This document shows positions 59,490-64,000 of a DNA stretch of 64,000 nucleotides, piece after piece. The stretch is taken from contig JAIXWS010000013.1 in the NCBI GenBank assembly GCA_027491165.1, positions 17,193-81,192 of the forward strand, in the 5' to 3' direction. Made by a program: the position numbers and the translations under genes. Positions within the stretch are counted from its first letter, which is position 1; each line of letters begins with the position of its first letter. This DNA is from Sphingobacteriales bacterium. Lineage in GTDB: Bacteria; Bacteroidota; Bacteroidia; Chitinophagales; Chitinophagaceae. A model generated the notes under the pieces. That model ran no database searches. It was not told the origin of the DNA and saw only the letters and a program-made list of their open reading frames with translations.

Positions 59490-59525
59490 AAAAAAACGCC
59501 TTCAAATTTTTGAAGGCGTTTTTTG
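59490..59525 (-). terminator. terminator of the 59546 secreted-protein gene
   Basis: AAAAAACGCCTTCAAATTTTTGAAGGCGTTTTTT. Confidence 0.8.
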
Positions 59526-59545
59526 TGCTATTCTGTATTTAAAAA

Positions 59546-60904
59546 TTAGTGAGCAACAGAGAAACGATTCGTAACTTGTTGTCCATCAGCTTTTAAAGTG
59601 TACAAATAAACACCAGAAGCTAGGTTGCTCGTGTTAAATGTAGCTGTAGCAGTTTGACCAGCATTTGCTTCAATATTTTGAGTAGCAATTACTTGACCCA
59701 CCATATTGGTGATGCTAACCGTAACAGTTGATTTTTCATTTACAGAGAAAGGAATATTCAATTCAGCATTTGCTGGGTTAGGGAAAGCTTTTACATCAGC
59801 AAATAAAGATGATTCTTTAATGCTGTTTGGTTTCTTAACCACATCGCAAGAAGCACAAGACAAGGTTACGGTGCTCAATAAGTATTGGGCGTACCATGCT
59901 GCTGGGTTATTAACCGCGCCAATTACCAAGGTAGGAGCATAGAAATTAGTGTCTGTAGAGAACATAATAGAAGATCCACTGCGGTCGCCGTCATACCAAG
60001 CATATTTCATCGGGGTAGAAGCTGTTGAGGTTCCATTATAGGCAAAACCTGCACGGAAATTGTGTCTTTCTGTAACGGTATCAACATTTCTATTCCAAGG
60101 AGCACCTGATCTAAAAGTATAGGTTACAATCAATGCGTTACCTGCAGGTACAGTGAAGGTAGCAGGTACTTTGTAGGCGAAATTAGAGAAAGTAGTAACC
60201 GAGGTTGCTGTACGCATAGAGGCAGTCAATGGCTGTTTCCAAGAGTAGAATGAAGTACCAGCAAAAGGGAAAGATTTGGCAATCTTACGAACGCTATCAA
60301 CATTATATGGAGATATCCATCTTAAAGTGTCTTTTGTAGCGGGTAAATAAGGTGCTGCCCAAGCAGATGTTGCTTTACGCCAATAATAAAAAGCAGAAGG
60401 TGCTTGGTAGGCTAAAGAAATTTCTAAAGTATCTACTGTAGATGCTAATCCTTTTGAACCGATGAGGTAAAATCCTGCTAAACTCACTGAGTCAACGGTA
60501 TAGCTATTGGTAGCGGTGATAGCTGCTTGGCCCAAAAAGTTAGGGTTTGTCCATTCGTTCCACAAGTTGTCGAAAGGAACAATTACTTGACAAACAGATG
60601 TAAAGTTAATAGATCCAAGACCAGAAGAATAGTTTACGCGGATGCTAGAATCTTGCCAAATAGGAAGAGAAGAACCCAACATAGGCGAAGAGATAGACTC
60701 TACATATCCTTGGTGGTCATAATTTCTTGGAGTTGGCGCTGTTGTCTTGTATGTAGAAGAACCAGAAGCAGATACTTTTTCGGTTGTGCCTTCCATAAAT
60801 GCTCTGTTAGAAGCAGCGTTAGTAACCCTGTCTTGTAGCTGAGCTGTTGCACTCATTGCACCAATAGCACAAGTTGCAAACAATAAAAATAATTTTCTCA
60901 TCAT
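59546..60904 (-). CDS. T9SS type A sorting-domain secreted protein
   Basis: MMRKLFLLFATCAIGAMSATAQ signal peptide; C-terminal VKAFPNPANAELNIPFSVNEKSTVTVSITNMVGQVIATQ...ASGVYLYTLKADGQQVTNRFSVAH. Confidence 0.9.
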   Translation of the reverse strand: MMRKLFLLFATCAIGAMSATAQLQDRVTNAASNRAFMEGTTEKVSASGSSTYKTTAPTPRNYDHQGYVESISSPMLGSSLPIWQDSSIRVNYSSGLGSINFTSVCQVIVPFDNLWNEWTNPNFLGQAAITATNSYTVDSVSLAGFYLIGSKGLASTVDTLEISLAYQAPSAFYYWRKATSAWAAPYLPATKDTLRWISPYNVDSVRKIAKSFPFAGTSFYSWKQPLTASMRTATSVTTFSNFAYKVPATFTVPAGNALIVTYTFRSGAPWNRNVDTVTERHNFRAGFAYNGTSTASTPMKYAWYDGDRSGSSIMFSTDTNFYAPTLVIGAVNNPAAWYAQYLLSTVTLSCASCDVVKKPNSIKESSLFADVKAFPNPANAELNIPFSVNEKSTVTVSITNMVGQVIATQNIEANAGQTATATFNTSNLASGVYLYTLKADGQQVTNRFSVAH

Positions 60905-60926
60905 TTTGAATTTTAAAAGTTTGACG

Positions 60927-60957
60927 TAAAGATAACGCGATTTTCTTTTTAGCCAAA
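60927..60957 (-). promoter_or_regulatory. Bacteroidota promoter of the T9SS protein
   Basis: Minus strand TTTG-N19-TATCTTTA. Confidence 0.65.
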
Positions 60958-61067
60958 ATATTTTTTGCTTATAAACCTTGTGCATTTTCACAAAAAGATT
61001 ATACCCAACACTGTGAACTTGCTCTGTTATATTTGCAGCAATTTTTAAGCAATATAGATACCCATAC

Positions 61068-62237
61068 ATGCTCCCCGAATTTGATAATACAGAAGTCGCG
61101 TTTAGTTATCGAAGCAATGCCGCATTGAAGCAAGCTCGGTTTTTATTTGCCTCTATGGGCTCACCGACACTTACCAAAATAGGTATAGGCTTTACTAAGA
61201 TGGCTATGGCCATTAAATTGCCAATTAATGGTATCATTAAAAGTACAATCTTCAAGCAGTTTTGTGGTGGAGAAACTATGGAAGAAGCTGCTGAAACAGC
61301 CACTATGCTGGGCAAATACCATATTGGTGTTATCCTCGATTATGGTGTAGAAGGCAAGGAAGGTGAGTCGGAATTTGACAAAGCAGTGCCTGAATTTCTG
61401 AAGGCAATTGACTTTGCCTCATCACAACAAAACATTCCTTTTATCAGCATCAAGGTGACTGGCTTTTCGCGTTTTTCATTGCTAGAAAAATTACATGCCA
61501 AAGCCGAACTCAATGCTAGTGAGTTAGAAGAATGGCAAAGAGTAGAAAACAGAATTGATACCATTTGTGCCCGTGCGGCCGAAAAAAATATTAAGGTATT
61601 GGTGGACGCAGAGGAGAGTTGGATTCAAGACCCCATCGATGAGCTTACCGATAAAATGATGGAAAAATACAATACCCAAAAAGCCTTTGTGTACAATACC
61701 TTCCAACTTTATTTGCATAGCCGCCTAGCTTTTTTAAAAAGGTCTTTTACGCGAGCACAAGAAAGAAAATATCTATTGGGCGCCAAATTGGTGCGTGGTG
61801 CCTACATGGAGAAAGAACGTGCCCGTGCAGCCGAAAAAAATTATCCTTCGCCTGTACAACCCGATAAACAGCATAGCGATAATGATTATAACGAGGCAGT
61901 GGACTTTTGCATCGAGAATTTAGAGAATTTGGAATTATTTATTGGCACCCACAACGAAAAAAGCTGTATGCTGGCTGCACAAAAAATGGTAGCAAAAAAC
62001 CTCAATTTCAAGCACCCCCACATTTATTTTTCGCAGCTGTTTGGCATGAGCGATAATATCTCGTTCAACCTTGCACAGCAAGGATTTCACGTAGCCAAAT
62101 ACCTGCCTTATGGCCCTGTAGCCGATGTGATGCCTTACCTGATGCGTCGGGCACAAGAGAACACCTCGGTGGCTGGACAAACAGGTCGCGAGCTGGGACT
62201 TATCAATACAGAATTGAAACGAAGGAAATTGTTGTAG
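61068..62237 (+). CDS. proline dehydrogenase family protein
   Basis: FCGGETMEEAAETATMLGKYHIGVILDYGVEGKEG, KLVRGAYMEKER, ATH-like GTHNEKSC, YLPYGPVADVMPYLMRRAQENTSV. Confidence 0.94.
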   Translation: MLPEFDNTEVAFSYRSNAALKQARFLFASMGSPTLTKIGIGFTKMAMAIKLPINGIIKSTIFKQFCGGETMEEAAETATMLGKYHIGVILDYGVEGKEGESEFDKAVPEFLKAIDFASSQQNIPFISIKVTGFSRFSLLEKLHAKAELNASELEEWQRVENRIDTICARAAEKNIKVLVDAEESWIQDPIDELTDKMMEKYNTQKAFVYNTFQLYLHSRLAFLKRSFTRAQERKYLLGAKLVRGAYMEKERARAAEKNYPSPVQPDKQHSDNDYNEAVDFCIENLENLELFIGTHNEKSCMLAAQKMVAKNLNFKHPHIYFSQLFGMSDNISFNLAQQGFHVAKYLPYGPVADVMPYLMRRAQENTSVAGQTGRELGLINTELKRRKLL

Positions 62238-62319
62238 AAAGTCAATTGCTATGTCCTACCCCTACCCCTCCAAAGTAGGGGAATCAGCGTGTAGGATTTG
62301 ATGATAAATTTGGAGGCCT

Positions 62320-63081
62320 TTAAATATCCCGATATTCTTTGCCTGTCATAGCTATAAAAACATCTTCTAGGCTGGCGGCTTTCACCTCTTTTTTGCGTTC
62401 AAATCCTGTGGCCAATAATTTGTCAATAAGGCCATTCGGCGTATCAATAGAGATGATTTTACCACTATCTACTATCGCTACTCTTTCGCAAAGTTCCTCC
62501 GCTTCGTCCATATAATGTGTAGTAAGCACCACCGTTGTACCACGGTCGCGTACTTGGCGGATTAAGTCCCAAAGATTGCGGCGCGCCTGTGGGTCAAGAC
62601 CTGTAGTAGGCTCGTCTAGGAAGATAATTTTGGGTTCATTGATGAGGGTGGTGGCAATAGAAAAACGTTGCTTCTGTCCGCCGGAAAGTTCCTTGTATTT
62701 GCTCTTGCTCTTTTCGCGCAGGTTCACCATATCCAGCAAGGCCATGGGGTCAACATCTTTGTTGTACAGTCCACCAAACAATTCAATGATTTGTACTAAG
62801 CTAAGCATCGGATAATAGCCCGCAGCCTGCAATTGTACGCCAATAATCTCCTTAATTTTATTGGCCTGTTTGTCTAGGTCTAGGCCATCAACAATTACCG
62901 ATCCCGAAGTTTTTTCACGCAAGGTTTCGATAATTTCTAGTGTTGTGGTTTTGCCCGCACCATTTGGTCCCAAGAGGCCAAATATTTCCCCTTTATACAC
63001 CTCAAAAGACAGTCCATTTACGGCAAAAAAATCTCCGTATTTCTTTACTAAATTTTTGACACTGATAATAGGCTCGTTCAT
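62320..63081 (-). CDS. ABC transporter ATP-binding protein
   Basis: GLLGPNGAGKTTTLE, ELSGGQKQRFSIATTLI, IIFLDEPTTGLD; start trimmed to MNEPIIS. Confidence 0.95.
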   Translation of the reverse strand: MNEPIISVKNLVKKYGDFFAVNGLSFEVYKGEIFGLLGPNGAGKTTTLEIIETLREKTSGSVIVDGLDLDKQANKIKEIIGVQLQAAGYYPMLSLVQIIELFGGLYNKDVDPMALLDMVNLREKSKSKYKELSGGQKQRFSIATTLINEPKIIFLDEPTTGLDPQARRNLWDLIRQVRDRGTTVVLTTHYMDEAEELCERVAIVDSGKIISIDTPNGLIDKLLATGFERKKEVKAASLEDVFIAMTGKEYRDI

Positions 63082-63138
63082 ACATTTTATTTGCGTAGCA
63101 AAAGTAACGGAGAAATATACAGTATTCACTAAAAAGCA

Positions 63139-64000
63139 TTATTTCTGTATCACAAAGCAAGAACGAAAAAGCTTGCCTTGAAAATCGAACGGGGTAGTAG
63201 CTGCAGAAATGTCTTTGACAATCGATGCGGGGATAGCATCGCGGTCGAGCGAAAAGCCTCGGTAATTGTTAGAGAAATAGATTTTACCCTCTTCGGTGCA
63301 GGCTTTCAATAGCTTGCGCAGCAATACTACATGATCACGCTGCACGTCAAAAGTGTCGTCCATTCGTTTGCTGTTCGAGAAGGTAGGTGGATCGCAAATA
63401 ATGATGTCAAAAGTTTCTTTGGGCAAATCGTTGATCACCTGCATCACATCGCCTTGAATAAATTCGTGCTTGTCGGAATTATAAAGCTTATTGAATTGTA
63501 AATTTCGTTTTGCCCAGTTGATATAGGTCTTTGATAAGTCTACAGAGGTAATGCTGCGTGCGCCGCCCTGCGCGGCATACAAACTGAAAGAACCGGTATA
63601 ACAAAACAGGTTCAATACCCGCTTTCCACGAGCTTCGTCGCGCAGCATCCCGCGTGTAATACGGTGGTCGAGAAACAAGCCCGTATCGAGGTAGTCGGTA
63701 AGGTTGATGATAAAATTGAGTCCGCCTTCGGGTACAATTCGCTCTTGTTTGGCCGTATCAAATTTTTGGTATTGGCCTTCTTTGCCTTCTTTGCGTTGGC
63801 GTACTTTCATAAACACCAGCTCAGGCTCTATTTCGGTAACCAATGCGATTGTTTCTTTGCAAGCGGCTAGCCAGATATCGTGTTCGGCCTCTTCCATCCC
63901 ATGGCGGCGTTTATACTCAGCAGCATGAATGGCGCCGTTATAATTTTCAATTACGAAGGGGAACTCGGGCATGTCGTGGTCGTAAAAACGAAAACAAGCA
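63139..64000 (-). CDS. class I SAM-dependent rRNA methyltransferase (RlmK/RlmI-like); 5' end beyond window
   Basis: RVLNLFCYTGSFSLYAAQGGA, IICDPPTFSNSKR; frame stays open upstream of 63972 as ACFRFYDHD-MPEFPF, the family's conserved region. Confidence 0.9.
   Translation of the reverse strand, partial: ACFRFYDHDMPEFPFVIENYNGAIHAAEYKRRHGMEEAEHDIWLAACKETIALVTEIEPELVFMKVRQRKEGKEGQYQKFDTAKQERIVPEGGLNFIINLTDYLDTGLFLDHRITRGMLRDEARGKRVLNLFCYTGSFSLYAAQGGARSITSVDLSKTYINWAKRNLQFNKLYNSDKHEFIQGDVMQVINDLPKETFDIIICDPPTFSNSKRMDDTFDVQRDHVVLLRKLLKACTEEGKIYFSNNYRGFSLDRDAIPASIVKDISAATTPFDFQGKLFRSCFVIQK

Overview
Chromosomal window from a Bacteroidota bacterium, probably Chitinophagaceae-like. Support for this: T9SS sorting domains, TTTG-N19-TAnnTTTG promoters, and the gene families present. 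It is densely packed with housekeeping, envelope and metabolic genes: purN, rhomboids, clpP, lutB-type, aroE, ComA-like, lpxB, OYE, hisS, serS, mnmA, a subtilase, SSS transporter/PIG-L, DUF1015/serC, a TonB receptor with a DtxR-type regulator, a GH3-beta-lactamase fusion, CoA transferase, thyA, folA, MlaE, a giant PKD protein, an OmpR-type regulator, tRNA-Leu, PRODH and ABC. I saw no CRISPR array, phage, transposon or rRNA, and no clear defence or BGC island. Non-routine points found by reading: (i) a 38-aa membrane sORF missing from the ORF track, coupled by overlap between an exported PIG-L deacetylase and an SSS transporter; (ii) a 48-aa Cys-rich lipoprotein-like sORF; (iii) a tandem rhomboid pair whose second member lacks the catalytic Ser and His; (iv) an inverted repeat inside the 19-bp spacer of the TonB-receptor promoter, next to a DtxR-family regulator; (v) a sigma54-like -24/-12 promoter with nested TGTCA/TGACA repeats at clpP; (vi) an apparently core-deleted methyltransferase relative; (vii) a probable amber truncation of a DUF922 protein. 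All family calls are from motif recognition without database searches.
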